From: Cohnella abietis
GTDB lineage: Bacteria > Bacillota > Bacilli > Paenibacillales > Paenibacillaceae
Direction: 5' to 3'
Length of the DNA: 64,000 nucleotides
Assembly: GCF_004295585.1 (NCBI RefSeq)
Contig: NZ_AP019400.1
Span: 5,425,501-5,489,500, forward strand
The position numbers were made by a program, and so were the translations under genes. Shown one piece after another: positions 62,647 to 64,000 of this stretch. Position 1 is the stretch's first letter; each line of letters starts with the position of its first letter. Below the pieces are notes generated by a model that was not told the origin of the DNA, ran no database searches, and saw only the letters and a program-made list of their open reading frames with translations.

Positions 62647-64000
62647 TTAACCAAAATGCCAGCCCAATAAGTTCCAGTAGTAGAAGAATACACACAATAC
62701 CACTGCCGATAGCGTTACTAGCGTGAAATGCACACGCTTCAGCACCGTCCAATATTTATCTTTCCATGCGAGCACGCTAAAAGTTAGCATCCCCAAAGTC
62801 AATAACACAAGTATTATCGGCATAAAAAGATATAGATTTAACGATTGCGTAATGCGGCTAAGTCGATCTAACAAATCCATATTCAATACGACGAAAAACG
62901 TCGCCGCAACGGTCGCAAGCGCCCACGCTGCGGTCACCACAGACAACCGCACTGCCCACTTCTGAGCTTTCGGCATTGCTTTAATTTCACGCCTGCGGTA
63001 AGCGAACCCCGTCAATACGGTGATAAACATAACTAGCGAAAATCCGAGTAAAGGATACCAGAACGTAGTTTTGTCGAGCAACGGTGGACGTTCTAGCGGT
63101 ATGGCTGTAAGGAAATCTAGAAACATATGAGTTACCTTGCCTGATTCATCCGTACGGAATCCAATCTGATGCGAGCTTCCAACTTCTTGAAATAAATCAG
63201 GTCCGACTTGAGCGTATACTTGCTGCTCCGCCCCGCTCCCCATTGATAGTCGGTTTCCAGAAACCTCAACGTTCATCTTGACCAAAAAGCTGAAAAACTT
63301 ATCTATATCAGAATGGTTACGGCGTGTAAATTGATAAGCACCTGCATATTTCAGCAATGATTTGTCCGTTTCAATGGACATAGGAGGCAGCTTAATTTCT
63401 GGCGCTGGAAAGTAACGATCGAAGAAAGCTCTCGCTAACCCATCTGCCGCTACTCCACCTTCACCACCACTATAGGATACGAAAATACCGATTTGCTTCT
63501 CAGGTACAAGATAGAGCTCTGTACTGAATAACGTGTCGGCACCCCCATGAGCAATGATGCGCAACCCATTCATCCGCTGCTCGTAAAAGCCAAGGTCCAT
63601 TGCCGGTAGGCCTTTGATGAATACGAAGGCTGGTGCATGCATTAATTGGACGGTTTCCGGTTTAAGAATTTGTTTGTCTCCGTAACGGCCGTCTTGAAGA
63701 TGAGCAATCATGAAACGGGACATATCTAGCGCCGAGACAGACCCCGATCCTGCTGGACGGAAGCCGCCCTCGAACGTAGGGGGCTTTCTTACGAATACGC
63801 CATTCTCTCTCGCATAGCCATGTATCGTATAAGGCTCCAAGGATGCTGGAATTGGTTCTTGAACAGAAGCGTATTTCATTCCAAGCGGATCAAAGATGTT
63901 TTTCTGAATATAGTCGTCATACGGTATGCCGCTAACTTCCTCGACGATTAGTCCCGCCAAAGATGCGCCATAGTTGGAATAAGACGCCATCTCACCGGCA
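62647..64000 (-). CDS. Serine hydrolase of the class C beta-lactamase family with C-terminal membrane helices (5' end missing)
   Basis: The gene runs off the right edge, so the SxxK active-site region is not seen. Visible are YSNYGASLAGLIVEEVSG (the YxN motif), GFRPAGSGSVSALDMSRFM, and HGGADTLFSTELYLV, matching the HxG triad element. After a linker beta domain there are four membrane helices (WYPLLGFSLVMFITVLTGFA onward). Family members are peptidases or esterases of the cell wall. It precedes the two-component genes and may be involved in their signal. Confidence 0.85.
   Translation of the reverse strand, partial: AGEMASYSNYGASLAGLIVEEVSGIPYDDYIQKNIFDPLGMKYASVQEPIPASLEPYTIHGYARENGVFVRKPPTFEGGFRPAGSGSVSALDMSRFMIAHLQDGRYGDKQILKPETVQLMHAPAFVFIKGLPAMDLGFYEQRMNGLRIIAHGGADTLFSTELYLVPEKQIGIFVSYSGGEGGVAADGLARAFFDRYFPAPEIKLPPMSIETDKSLLKYAGAYQFTRRNHSDIDKFFSFLVKMNVEVSGNRLSMGSGAEQQVYAQVGPDLFQEVGSSHQIGFRTDESGKVTHMFLDFLTAIPLERPPLLDKTTFWYPLLGFSLVMFITVLTGFAYRRREIKAMPKAQKWAVRLSVVTAAWALATVAATFFVVLNMDLLDRLSRITQSLNLYLFMPIILVLLTLGMLTFSVLAWKDKYWTVLKRVHFTLVTLSAVVLCVFFYYWNLLGWHFG

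Overview
The window looks like the chromosome of a Paenibacillus-type Firmicute. It has moderate GC, three surface proteins with C- or N-terminal SLH domains, carbohydrate ABC importers with separately encoded lipoproteins, a YesM-type sensor kinase, GH36 and GH78-like glycosidases, many TTG starts, strong AGGAGG-type ribosome sites and a good CcpA cre site. No rRNA, tRNA or CRISPR array was seen. All identifications come from reading motifs; no database was searched.

Layout. 24-5203 (minus) is an ECF transporter operon (fused ATPases, T subunit) led by two surface proteins that together resemble the two halves of transcobalamin. It has a sigma-A promoter and a structured leader ending in an attenuator-like terminator. 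5421-9921 (minus) is a sugar-oxidation cluster (D-2-hydroxyacid dehydrogenase, SDR, zinc MDR dehydrogenase, mutarotase-like protein) with a GntR/FCD regulator. A GTTAAC-centred operator occurs near that regulator and again at the GH36 alpha-galactosidase promoter about 21 kb away. 9988-12737 holds small membrane proteins, a methyltransferase and a phosphoesterase. 11838-17066 (minus) is a UgpABE-like importer operon with a HAD phosphatase, an SMR exporter and a phosphodiesterase-like enzyme, divergent from a GbsR-like regulator. 19273-26201 (minus) is a second importer operon with a metallophosphoesterase, a Gfo/Idh/MocA oxidoreductase, a GNAT protein and an AraC regulator. 26426-33059 carries a GH78-like enzyme, YesM (its YesN partner survives only as a tail fragment) and alpha-galactosidase. 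33105-38679 is one very large SLH-anchored glycosidase split by a 13-bp tandem duplication. 39121-45555 holds small enzymes, a cyclic-nucleotide-domain/PrsW-protease fusion with a coiled-coil partner, and a DrrAB-like exporter. 47073-50717 has two tandem secreted asparaginases, one of them SLH-anchored. 51142-54415 is a YtrA-like regulator with its ABC operon and two matching operators. 54899-58957 has a YgjP-like peptidase, CheW, an MCP and an HD-GYP protein. 59204-60343 is a lone tyrosine recombinase inside perfect 30-bp inverted repeats. 60568-64000 is a two-component system and a partial serine hydrolase.

The most unusual content is non-coding. Three arrays (17966-19150, 45836-46998, 55620-56213) are built from one homologous 52-bp unit with a roughly 23-bp imperfect dyad. 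There are about 58 units in all. Each array starts just after the intrinsic terminator of a gene and is oriented in the sense of that gene. A fourth array (54508-54897, 51-bp unit) has the same placement after a gene and hairpin. The 52-bp spacing equals about five helical turns. The recombinase inverted repeats share a 10-bp motif differing by one base from the array core. Whether these are linked is a hypothesis.
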